This document shows, piece by piece, positions 6,183 through 13,763 of a stretch of 64,000 nt of DNA. This DNA is from QWHO01 sp021404945 (lineage in GTDB: Bacteria > Vulcanimicrobiota > Xenobia > Xenobiales > QWHO01). A program made the position numbers and the translations under genes. A model generated the notes under the pieces. That model was not told the DNA's origin and made no database searches. It worked only from the letters and a program-made list of their open reading frames with translations. Every line of letters starts with the position of its first letter. The first letter of the stretch is position 1. The DNA lies in contig CAUJEN010000192.1 of NCBI GenBank assembly GCA_963169765.1, forward strand, positions 62,001-126,000. The letters are read 5' to 3'.

Positions 6183-8279
6183 TCAGTAGCGAGCGAGGTC
6201 CTTCATGGCCTGCTGCAGCCCCTCCACCTGGGGAAGGATCACGTCTTCCAGGCTGGGGGCATAGGACACGAAACTGTCGAAGGCGCCCACCCGACGAACA
6301 GGGCCGTCCAGGTATTCAAACAGCTCATCGCTGATTCGAGCCGCAATTTCCGAGCCAAAGCCGAAACTGAGGCAATCCTCATGAGCTACCAGTGCCTTGC
6401 TGGTCTTCTGGACCGAGCGCTTGATGGCTTCCCAGTCATAAGGGGCCAGCGTGCGCAGATCCAGGATCTCCACCTCGATCCCTTCCTGGGCCAACTCCCT
6501 GGCTGCCACCAGGCTCTTCTGCACCAGGGCACCGTAGGTGACCACTGTCAGATCGCGGCCCTCCCGCACGCGGTTGGCCTGCCCGAAGGGAATCATGTAA
6601 TCGGGGCCGGGATAGCGACCCTTGTTGTAGGTCTGTCGGTAGAGGTGCTTGTGCTCCAGAAACATCACCGGGTCGTCGCAGCGTATGGCGGTGCGCAGCA
6701 GGCCGTTGGCGTCTTCGGCGGTGGAAGGGAAGACCACCCGCACTCCCGGCGTATGGGTGAACAACACCTCACCGCACTGCGAGTGATAGGGAGCGCCACC
6801 CTTGAGGTAGCCCCCGATAGGCACACGCAGCACCAGAGGACACTTGAAGGCCCCGTTGGAGCGCCAGCGAACCGTGGCCAGCTCATTTCTCAGCTGCTGC
6901 ATGGCCGGCCAGATGTAGTCGAAGAACTGGATCTCTGGAACTGGCTTGAGCCCGCGTTGAGCCATCCCGATAGCTCGGCCCACGATGTTGGCCTCGGCCA
7001 ACGGCGAGTTGAACACCCGATCAGTCCCAAACCGAGCCTGCAGGCCGTAGGTTACCTTGAACACGCCCCCCTTGCCCTTGCACTCGGACAACACCTCGGA
7101 GCGGCTGGCGTCGGCGACGTCCTCTCCGAAAACGACGATCCGTGCATCCCGCTCCATCTCATCGCGCAGGCAGGCATTGATCAGGTCCACCATGGTGGTG
7201 GGCTCACCCTCGAAGGTCGGAGAGTGGGAGAAGGCCCCGGCAGTGGGATCCACCTCCATCGAGTAGATATGGTGAGAGATGGTCTCAGGACCGGCGGCGG
7301 GATGGCGCTCCGCCTCTTCCGCCGCGCTGGTGACCGCCTGCTCGCATTCAGACTCGAGGCGAGCGAGATCCTCCTCGCTGGCCAGCCCTTCCGTCAAGAG
7401 ATAGGCACGCATGCAGGCGAGTGGATCGCGGCTGGCCTCTTGCTCGCGCTCAGCGGCGGTCTTATAGAAACTCTCATCGTCCGAAAGGGAATGGGAGTAG
7501 GGGCGGGTCACCTTGACGTGAACCAGGGCAGGGCCCCGGCGCTGGCGGCAGTAACTGACTCCCTCGAGCAGGGCTTCGTAGCAGTCCAGGAAGTTGCTGC
7601 CGTCAGCCTGGCGATGGAACAGGTCAGGCCAGTCCCCAACCAGTCGTGAGATACTGCCCCCGGCTGTCTGCACTTCGACCGGCACGGAGATGGCGTAGCC
7701 ATTGTCCTCTACCAGGTAAAGCACTGGTAGCTTCAGATTACAGGCCGTGTTGAGCGATTCAAAGAATTCGCCCTCGGAGGTCGTACCATCTCCGGTGGAG
7801 ACGTAGATAACCTCATCGGACTTGAACGACAGCGCCAGCTCATGAGCTTGAGCGTAACGTCCCGCTTCGGCCGCCCCGACGGCCTGAAGAAACTGCGTTC
7901 CGGTGGGACTCGAGGAAGTCACGATGTTGAGAGCTGCGTGGCCCCAGTGGGAGGGCATCTGGCGGCCCCCCGAATTGGGGTCGTCTCCTGCCCCTACGGC
8001 GGAGAGCAACATCTCCAGCGGGGTCATTCCCAGCGCCAGGCAGAGAGCCCGATCGCGATAATACGGGTAGAACCAATCATAACCGGCCTTGAGCACCATC
8101 CCAGCCGCCACCAGCGGCGCCTCATGGCCCGCCCCGCTGATCTGAAAGAAGATCTTGTTCTGTCGTTTCATCTGGATCTCGCGGTCATCGAGTCGGCGAG
8201 AAGTCACCATCCAGCGGTAGGCTTCCAGAAGCTGCTGGGGAGAAAGGCCGGCCCTTAGAGGCCTGGTTTGGGTCGACAT
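6183..8279 (-). CDS. 2-oxo acid dehydrogenase E1 component, alpha-beta fusion
   Basis: The 698-residue protein joins both E1 subunits. Residues 1-340 are alpha-like, with the thiamine pyrophosphate/Mg site GDGTTSEGEFFESLN and later EDNGYAI. Residues 365-698 are beta-like (FGEDVAD, VFNSPLAEANIVGRAIGMA, and a C-terminal transketolase-type domain with VTYGALV and AHEDC). E1 decarboxylates a 2-oxo acid and acylates the lipoyl group of E2. The fused form occurs in several phyla and is commonly annotated as branched-chain or pyruvate E1. No E2 or E3 gene is in the window, so the substrate cannot be decided. It begins a leftward operon. Confidence 0.9.
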   Translation of the reverse strand: MSTQTRPLRAGLSPQQLLEAYRWMVTSRRLDDREIQMKRQNKIFFQISGAGHEAPLVAAGMVLKAGYDWFYPYYRDRALCLALGMTPLEMLLSAVGAGDDPNSGGRQMPSHWGHAALNIVTSSSPTGTQFLQAVGAAEAGRYAQAHELALSFKSDEVIYVSTGDGTTSEGEFFESLNTACNLKLPVLYLVEDNGYAISVPVEVQTAGGSISRLVGDWPDLFHRQADGSNFLDCYEALLEGVSYCRQRRGPALVHVKVTRPYSHSLSDDESFYKTAAEREQEASRDPLACMRAYLLTEGLASEEDLARLESECEQAVTSAAEEAERHPAAGPETISHHIYSMEVDPTAGAFSHSPTFEGEPTTMVDLINACLRDEMERDARIVVFGEDVADASRSEVLSECKGKGGVFKVTYGLQARFGTDRVFNSPLAEANIVGRAIGMAQRGLKPVPEIQFFDYIWPAMQQLRNELATVRWRSNGAFKCPLVLRVPIGGYLKGGAPYHSQCGEVLFTHTPGVRVVFPSTAEDANGLLRTAIRCDDPVMFLEHKHLYRQTYNKGRYPGPDYMIPFGQANRVREGRDLTVVTYGALVQKSLVAARELAQEGIEVEILDLRTLAPYDWEAIKRSVQKTSKALVAHEDCLSFGFGSEIAARISDELFEYLDGPVRRVGAFDSFVSYAPSLEDVILPQVEGLQQAMKDLARY

Positions 8280-8421
8280 AGCGGCACGTCCGTTAAATCA
8301 TAAGGAATCTTGCCCGGCGGGCGGCTGGGAACTTCTTCCCCCGCGCTGGGGAACCTTCCTGTGCAGGAGACAGGCCAGGAGGGCACTAACCATGGGGCTT
8401 CACTTCTCCAAGGAGCCATTC

Positions 8422-9678
8422 ATGTCGACGACCACGCAACCCTTGCCGGAAACCCTCAATCAAGCCCAGCGCCTGATGGACGAATCGCGCCATCGCGAGG
8501 CACTCGAGCTCTTGAGCCAGGCCCGTCGCGAGCAGGGCGACCAGGCCCCTCTGAGCGAGCGTGGCCGGCTCCACCTTTTGACCGGGAACTGCCTGGTGGC
8601 CAGCGATCGGGGCGCTGAGGCGCTGGCTCACTTCAAGCGCAGCTCCGAGTTGTACGAGGAAGCCAGGGATCCGCTCGGGCAAGCCAACGCCCTCGAGCAA
8701 CTGGGCACCGCTTACCACCAGCGTCACGAGCTCACCCAGGCCGGTCAGAGCTTTCAGCGGGCCATCCGACTGTTCGAGAAGGCTGTCGATGGACCCGGTC
8801 AGGCCCGCAACCTGCGCAACCTGGGCGGAGTGCAGATCGATCTGAACAATCATCAGGCCGCCCAGGCAGCCTACCAACAAGCCCGGGTCCTGTTCAAGGA
8901 AGCTGGAGATCAGGAAGGCATGGCCAGTTGCGTTACCAATTCGGCACTGCTGCTCTACCGCAATCCTGGCCGTCCAGCCGCCATAGCCGAGTACCGACGA
9001 GCCATCGAGGAAGACGGCGTCGATCACTACCTGATCTACAACAATCTTGGCTTCTTGCTCACTCTCGACAGCCAGTTCGAGGAGGCCAAAGGCTACCTCG
9101 AGCGAGCTCTCGCGAACCTCGAAAAGCTGAAGGTAGACGACGACAATCTAGCTCTCACGGTGCTCAACCTGGGCAATCTCGAGGCCCTGACCGACAACCT
9201 CGACAAGGCCGATAGTCTGCTGCGCGATGCCGCCAGGCGCTTCGAGAGCATTACTCCGGGCCGAGCTGTAGAGGTACTGCTGATCCCCTGTCACGGCTAC
9301 GAAGATCAAGGCTTTGAGCGCTTTCTGGTGGCTGAGGATGGTCACAAGCGGGCCGTAACCCACCTCAACCTGGCAACCCTGCTTTTTCAACGAGGACAGC
9401 TCTCCGAGGCCCTGGCCGAAGGCCAGAAAGCCCTGGAGATGGACCGAGAGCAGCCCTATCCACTCCTGGTGATGGGCTGGTTGCACCTGCAGGGCAAGGA
9501 CAACGCTGAAGCCACCCGCTGCTTGCGCAAGGCTGTGGGCATGGAGCCCAACAACGAGCATTACCGCAGGGTGCTCGAAATGGTGAACCCCTACCTGTCA
9601 GCCAGGGCTGGTCGCAATGATCCGTGCCCCTGTGGAAGCGGCAAGAAGTTCAAAAAATGTCACGGCTCGGAGGTTTGA
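8422..9678 (+). CDS. TPR-repeat protein with C-terminal SEC-C zinc motif
   Basis: The ~418-residue protein consists of helical TPR-type repeats (for example AHFKRSSELYEEARDPLGQA and AIRLFEKAVDGPGQARNL) and ends with the SEC-C motif RNDPCPCGSGKKFKKCHG, the zinc-binding module known from the SecA tail. An in-frame ATG at 8392 exists, but the ATG at 8422 has an AAGGAG site 6 nt upstream and is preferred. It is probably a cytoplasmic adaptor for protein-protein contact. It overlaps the following UroD-like gene by about 20 bp. Confidence 0.85.
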   Translation: MSTTTQPLPETLNQAQRLMDESRHREALELLSQARREQGDQAPLSERGRLHLLTGNCLVASDRGAEALAHFKRSSELYEEARDPLGQANALEQLGTAYHQRHELTQAGQSFQRAIRLFEKAVDGPGQARNLRNLGGVQIDLNNHQAAQAAYQQARVLFKEAGDQEGMASCVTNSALLLYRNPGRPAAIAEYRRAIEEDGVDHYLIYNNLGFLLTLDSQFEEAKGYLERALANLEKLKVDDDNLALTVLNLGNLEALTDNLDKADSLLRDAARRFESITPGRAVEVLLIPCHGYEDQGFERFLVAEDGHKRAVTHLNLATLLFQRGQLSEALAEGQKALEMDREQPYPLLVMGWLHLQGKDNAEATRCLRKAVGMEPNNEHYRRVLEMVNPYLSARAGRNDPCPCGSGKKFKKCHGSEV

Positions 9679-10745
9679 GCCCGGCCGAGCGAGTCGAGCT
9701 GGCCCTGGCCTGCCAGCCGCTCGACCGCCCTCCCTGGACCTGCTACTACCCCTTTGGGCTTCAGCACATGTCGGGCGAGGCGCAGGCGTCCGTCCACCTT
9801 GCTTTTGCCGAGCGCTACGGAGTGGATCTGGTGCGCATCTCCTGCGATTACCCCTACCCCCTGGCCAAGGGGCAACGCCTCGAGCGCAGTAAGGACTTTG
9901 CCGCGCTAGAGCCCCTGGAAGGTAAGCAGGCCAGCTTCGACCACTCGCTCTCATGCATCAAAAAGGTCCATGCTGGACTGAAAGGGACGCGCTATCTGCT
10001 GGACACGGTCGCCAGCCCTTTTACCACGCTGGCCCGACTGGCCGGGCATGAGCTCTGCCTGCAGGCCTTGCGCGAGCATCCTGGCTTCTTCAAGATCGCC
10101 CTCGAGGCTGTCACCCGCACACTTGAGCGGTATGCTGGTCGCGCCCTGGAGGCCGGGGCTCAGGGCCTGTTTCTCCTGATATCGGCCGCTTCCCACCAGC
10201 ACATGAGCCCCGAGGAATATTCTGAGCACATCGCTCCCTATGACGAGCGTGTTCTGCGGGCTGCCTCCGAGGCTCCCTGCAACGCGGTCTACGCGGTGGG
10301 GAGCCGGCTCTTCCTCGAGCCCCTCAAAGCCCTTCCTTGCCGCCTGCTGGGCTGGTCTCAGGTTCACGCCGGCCCGGGGCTTGTGCGAGGACGAGCCAAC
10401 TTCTCGGGCGCCATCCTGGGCGGTCTGGACGAGCTGCACCCTGAGCATTATCCGGACATTCTGGCCCGCTCGGCCGAGGAATGGACAGCCCCGGGCCTGA
10501 TCCTGGCCCCGGGAGGGCCGCTACCGGCCGAGACCGACCCCCGCCGCCTCGACGATCTGCGTCAGGCGGTGCTGGCCCTGACTCAGGAAAAGCGCGACAA
10601 ACCCGCCCCTAAACCGCGCAGAGCTCGCGAGCCGCGTCCTGAGCCAACCTCTTATCCAACTCCCCGCACGACGGGGAGATCCCGCCTCACGGCCAGCCCA
10701 CCCCTGGGCGCAGGCGACGCAAGCTCCGCATTAACGGAAGACTGA
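9657..10745 (+). CDS. Uroporphyrinogen decarboxylase-family protein
   Basis: The N-terminus LSPAERVELALACQPLDRPP is the usual opening of the UroD/MtaA-type family, followed by a TIM-barrel-like pattern (DLVRISCDYPYP, SQVHAGPG, APGGPLPAETDPRRLDDL). Members are either heme decarboxylases or corrinoid methyltransferases; the divergence and lack of neighbouring heme genes favour the latter or an unknown role. The start may be ATG 9657 or TTG 9675, the latter overlapping the TPR stop codon. The last ~45 residues are Pro/Arg-rich, unlike the family, and overlap the convergent folT gene by 59 bp. Confidence 0.75.
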   Translation: MSRLGGLSPAERVELALACQPLDRPPWTCYYPFGLQHMSGEAQASVHLAFAERYGVDLVRISCDYPYPLAKGQRLERSKDFAALEPLEGKQASFDHSLSCIKKVHAGLKGTRYLLDTVASPFTTLARLAGHELCLQALREHPGFFKIALEAVTRTLERYAGRALEAGAQGLFLLISAASHQHMSPEEYSEHIAPYDERVLRAASEAPCNAVYAVGSRLFLEPLKALPCRLLGWSQVHAGPGLVRGRANFSGAILGGLDELHPEHYPDILARSAEEWTAPGLILAPGGPLPAETDPRRLDDLRQAVLALTQEKRDKPAPKPRRAREPRPEPTSYPTPRTTGRSRLTASPPLGAGDASSALTED

Positions 10746-11226
10746 GCCAGGCGTAGAGAGGGCAATGCACCAGGGCCACCAGAAGGGCCGGCCCGGCGTG
10801 CAACAGGGGATCGATCCCGTAGAGCTTGGACAAAAAGAAACTCACCAGCACGACCGAGCACAGCAGCTTGGTGATCAGGATGGCCAGAGTTAACTGCAGC
10901 AGGGTGGTCCACCGGGACTCTTCATTGGCCCGACCGCGGCTCATCCAGGAGAAAAGGAAGGCGGGCAGCGCCCCCGTGGTGGCTTGCGTGAGCGTAAATC
11001 CAGGGAAGTAAGGCCCCGGTGGGGGCCCGATCAGGTAACCGAGCACGTCCGAAACCGCTCCCACCAGAAATCCGACGGTCGGTCCAAGCACAAGTCCTGA
11101 CAAAATCACCGGAAAGCCGATGAAACGAAAGAGATTTCCAAACTTCCCGGGGGGAGCGGGCAGTTGATCGAACACCAGGGTCAAGGCTACGAACATCGCG
11201 GCCCAGGTCAGGTTGCGTACCGACAC
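10687..11226 (-). CDS. folT: Folate-type ECF transporter substrate-binding (S) subunit
   Basis: This is a ~179-residue integral membrane protein with about six hydrophobic segments. The motif RFIGFPVILSGLVLGPTVG, then AVSDVLGYLIGPPPGPYFPG, is characteristic of folate (FolT) S components, which capture the vitamin and dock onto a shared EcfAAT energy module. The frame stays open to 11388, but the membrane domain starts after GTG 11226; the extra upstream residues are Ser/Arg-rich and cross the divergent gene. No EcfA or EcfT is nearby. I saw no THF riboswitch in the 60-bp divergent spacer. Confidence 0.8.
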   Translation of the reverse strand: MSVRNLTWAAMFVALTLVFDQLPAPPGKFGNLFRFIGFPVILSGLVLGPTVGFLVGAVSDVLGYLIGPPPGPYFPGFTLTQATTGALPAFLFSWMSRGRANEESRWTTLLQLTLAILITKLLCSVVLVSFFLSKLYGIDPLLHAGPALLVALVHCPLYAWLSLPLMRSLRRLRPGVGWP

Positions 11227-11284
11227 CCGGGCAGCTTCCGCGGTCGCAGTAGGGTTCCTCTGCGCGCTTAGCCAACAGCCTCTT

Positions 11285-13141
11285 ATGAGACAAGAGGAAC
11301 GATTGCTGCACCTCGGCTCGCTCCTGGTCTTGCTGGGACTACCGCTGGCCTGCTCCACCCGATTGGCGGACGCGGTCGAGGTTCCCAAGTCCGCAGTTTA
11401 CCTGGCCGGCGGGCTCACTCTGGCCTTCGCCTGGGTGTGGGGGGCAGCCCGAGGCAGTTGGCCCTGGTTCCGGCCCAATCCCCTGACAGCCTGGTGGGTC
11501 GCCCTGTATGGGTGGTGGGCAAGCAGCAGCCTGTGGGGCCAGGGTGGCCTGGCCGGTCACGTGCCCACGACGGAGCATCTGGTCAGCCTGCTGGTTTTGC
11601 TCGCCTGGACCGCCACCGGAACCCCTGATCGTTGGCGCCTCTGGTGGGGGATGATCCTGGCCGCCGGACTGGTAGTGACGATCTACGCCTGGATGCAGCG
11701 CCTTGGGCTTGACCCGATGCTCTGGTCGCACCCGGAGATCTCGCGCATCCGCACCATCTCCACCATGGGCAACTCCAACTACCTGGCCCTCTACATGGTC
11801 GCCTGGCTGGCCCTCTCGCTCCCCTCCATCTTTGCCTCGGGCCGAAGCTGGCTCTGGATTCCCTGGTTGATGACCTGGATGGCTCTGGTTCAAACTGGCA
11901 CGCGCGGGGCCTGGATAGGCTGCCTGGTCAGCCTGATCGCCGCAGTCGTAATCTTGCGCAATCGGGAGGTTCTGGGGGTGGCCCTGGCGATGGCCCTGGG
12001 TTTCTTGCTGGTGGTTTCCAGCGGGGCCGATCTGTTGCGCGAGCGAGCTCAGGTAGAGAGCCTGGCAAACAAGGACGTCACCGCTCGGGTTTACCTCTGG
12101 AAAGCTGCCTTTGCCATTCTGCTGGCCCATCCCCTGGGTGCCGGTCCGGGCGCCTTCACTCCGCTGGCCCTGGAATACCGGATGTGGGAGCCCGTGGAGT
12201 TGCGACCTCTCCAGCGTCTGCCCGAGAACCCCCACAGCCAGTTGCTCAGCGTGGGAGCTGACTGCGGCTGGCCAGGGATCATCCTGCTGTTGGGCGGTCT
12301 GGTGACCTTCCTGAGGGGCCGGTTGGCGGGTTGCCGCCAGAGCTCGACCGAACTGGCTCTGCTCCTGGCTGGCCTGGGCCTTTCAGCTCATCTGCTAACC
12401 CTGAATCTGGCCTTACCCACCGAGGCCATGTGGCTGGCCGCCCTGAGCTGGCCGGGCCAATTCTGCCCTGCCGCCAGGATGCGCCCTGCTCGAGTGGTGG
12501 TCTGGCTAACCGGATTGGTATGGCTCGGCGGCTGCTGGCTGGCTGGTGGCTGGATCGTTGGCGAATCGCGCGTCTGGTGGGCTGATGAGGCGCGCCTTCA
12601 AGGGTTTGCCGCTCTCCAACAGAATCAGGATGCACGTCTGCTGCTGACGACCGCGGTGAGACGCTATCGCGAGGCGCTGCCCCTGGTTCAAGCTCAACGC
12701 CGACCGGAAATCGAGGCCCTGCAGGGCTTATTGTACCTGGAACTGTCCCAGCGAGTGGGTGGAAATCGCGAGCTCGACCAGGAGGCGATGCATGCTCTCC
12801 AAAGAGCGGAAGCCCTCGATCCGGGCAACCCTTACTACCCTGACAATCAGGGGCTCGTTGCCCGCCGCCTGAATGGCTCCGGAGAGGCGCAGCATCGTCG
12901 GGCAATCCGCCTCGATCCTTACAATCCCGCCTTCTGGGCTCATCTAGGTGACGACCAGCGCCAGCGCAAGCTTTTCGAGCAGGCAGCCGAGAGCTACCGC
13001 CAGAGCCTTCAGCTCTACCCCGACCACAGTGCAACTCTGGCCATCTACGGCGAGGTTCTCAACGAGCTAGGGCGGCGGACGGAAGGGGAGGCTGCCCTGC
13101 GACGAGCACAAGAGCTGAGATCCTCGGGAAAGGATCGGTGA
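11285..13141 (+). CDS. O-antigen ligase-family membrane protein with C-terminal TPRs
   Basis: The ~618-residue protein starts at ATG 11285 (a longer frame begins at 11213). It has roughly a dozen membrane segments to about residue 450, with the Wzy_C/O-antigen ligase signature region TGTRGAWIG and a large periplasmic loop containing GAGPGAFTPLA and ENPHSQLLSVGADCG. The last ~160 residues form TPR-like repeats (ALDPGNPYYPDNQG, FEQAAESYRQSLQLYPDH). Such fusions are known among putative glycan polymerases or ligases. It transcribes divergently from folT, with 58 bp between the start codons. Confidence 0.85.
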   Translation: MRQEERLLHLGSLLVLLGLPLACSTRLADAVEVPKSAVYLAGGLTLAFAWVWGAARGSWPWFRPNPLTAWWVALYGWWASSSLWGQGGLAGHVPTTEHLVSLLVLLAWTATGTPDRWRLWWGMILAAGLVVTIYAWMQRLGLDPMLWSHPEISRIRTISTMGNSNYLALYMVAWLALSLPSIFASGRSWLWIPWLMTWMALVQTGTRGAWIGCLVSLIAAVVILRNREVLGVALAMALGFLLVVSSGADLLRERAQVESLANKDVTARVYLWKAAFAILLAHPLGAGPGAFTPLALEYRMWEPVELRPLQRLPENPHSQLLSVGADCGWPGIILLLGGLVTFLRGRLAGCRQSSTELALLLAGLGLSAHLLTLNLALPTEAMWLAALSWPGQFCPAARMRPARVVVWLTGLVWLGGCWLAGGWIVGESRVWWADEARLQGFAALQQNQDARLLLTTAVRRYREALPLVQAQRRPEIEALQGLLYLELSQRVGGNRELDQEAMHALQRAEALDPGNPYYPDNQGLVARRLNGSGEAQHRRAIRLDPYNPAFWAHLGDDQRQRKLFEQAAESYRQSLQLYPDHSATLAIYGEVLNELGRRTEGEAALRRAQELRSSGKDR

Positions 13142-13473
13142 GTGTGAGCGAGAACAGTCGGGCCATGGCGAGAGATGGATGGTTCGACGGTAAGGGCATC
13201 GATCTCCATCGAGACGACTTCCTGGAAACCCACGCGGGATGGAAGCGTTATATGGAGGATGGCCAGATCACAGCTGGAGAGATTCTCGAGCAAGAGGCCC
13301 GCATCACGCATATGCTCAAACAGATTGAAGATAGCCTGAATGACGAGCAACATGCCAGGCTGACCAAGATCCTTCTGGAGTATGAAGTACTGGTCAACAT
13401 GGCTCTGATCCATTACCCCTCCGTGGTAGACAAAGAGCGATACTGGAGCCTTTGCTTCCAGAACCCCCGTTGA
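13138..13473 (+). CDS. Hypothetical helical protein, 111 aa
   Basis: GTG at 13138 overlaps the stop codon of the O-antigen ligase-type gene; an alternative start is ATG 13165. The product is charged and helical (DGQITAGEILEQEARITHMLKQIEDSL) and has no signal peptide. It is probably expressed with the upstream membrane protein. Its own stop codon overlaps the -35 element of the next promoter. I recognise no family. Confidence 0.65.
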   Translation: MSVSENSRAMARDGWFDGKGIDLHRDDFLETHAGWKRYMEDGQITAGEILEQEARITHMLKQIEDSLNDEQHARLTKILLEYEVLVNMALIHYPSVVDKERYWSLCFQNPR

Positions 13474-13499
13474 CTCGACCCGGCCAGTCATGGTATAAT
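13470..13499 (+). promoter_or_regulatory. Strong sigma70-type promoter
   Basis: TTGACT at 13470-13475 and a perfect TATAAT at 13494-13499 are separated by 18 bp. It is the best consensus promoter in the window besides those of rpmH and rpsU, and it points to the 25-codon frame at 13545. The -35 hexamer overlaps the TGA stop of the preceding gene. Confidence 0.8.
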
Positions 13500-13544
13500 T
13501 CTACCGATTCCGCGTAGCTATCTTTTCCCCGTTTTGAGGTTTTC

Positions 13545-13622
13545 ATGAAGAAAGAGATCGTGGTTATGGATAACTGTGAGTTTATCGAGATTTTGCTGCG
13601 ATACAAGGGAGTCATCAACTAA
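13545..13622 (+). CDS. 25-residue small protein (or translated small RNA)
   Basis: ATG at 13545 is preceded by GAGG with 5-nt spacing. The product begins MKKEIVVMDN, continues CEFIEILLRY and ends KGVIN before TAA. It is a hydrophobic/charged amphipathic mix with a single Cys. The frame has its own near-consensus promoter 46 nt upstream and a T-rich hairpin directly after the stop codon, and its bases are less G+C-rich than the surroundings. It is not part of either flanking gene. Function unknown; a regulatory peptide, toxin-like peptide or leader are all possible, and the RNA itself could be the active product. Confidence 0.55.
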   Translation: MKKEIVVMDNCEFIEILLRYKGVIN

Positions 13623-13625
13623 CTC

Positions 13626-13658
13626 AAGGGGTCCTGGTTTCTGACCGACCTCTTTTTT
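13626..13658 (+). terminator. Terminator of the small transcription unit
   Basis: GGGGTC at 13628-13633 can pair with GACCTC at 13647-13652 (one G-T pair), with an inner GGTTTCTGACC element, followed by a run of six T residues. It starts 4 nt after the stop codon of the 25-codon frame. Confidence 0.6.
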
Positions 13659-13763
13659 CGTGCAAGCGGAGTACTCTGAGAGCTTGCAGACCCGGTCCCA
13701 ACGCACAGGAAAGGCTGGCCGTAGAATGCGCGAGGGGGCACACCAGTACGGGAGAGGTGCGGG

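Noticed and set aside
11227..11284. THF riboswitch in front of folT
   Set aside because: The 58-bp divergent spacer is too short, and none of the conserved riboswitch segments is visible on the minus strand.
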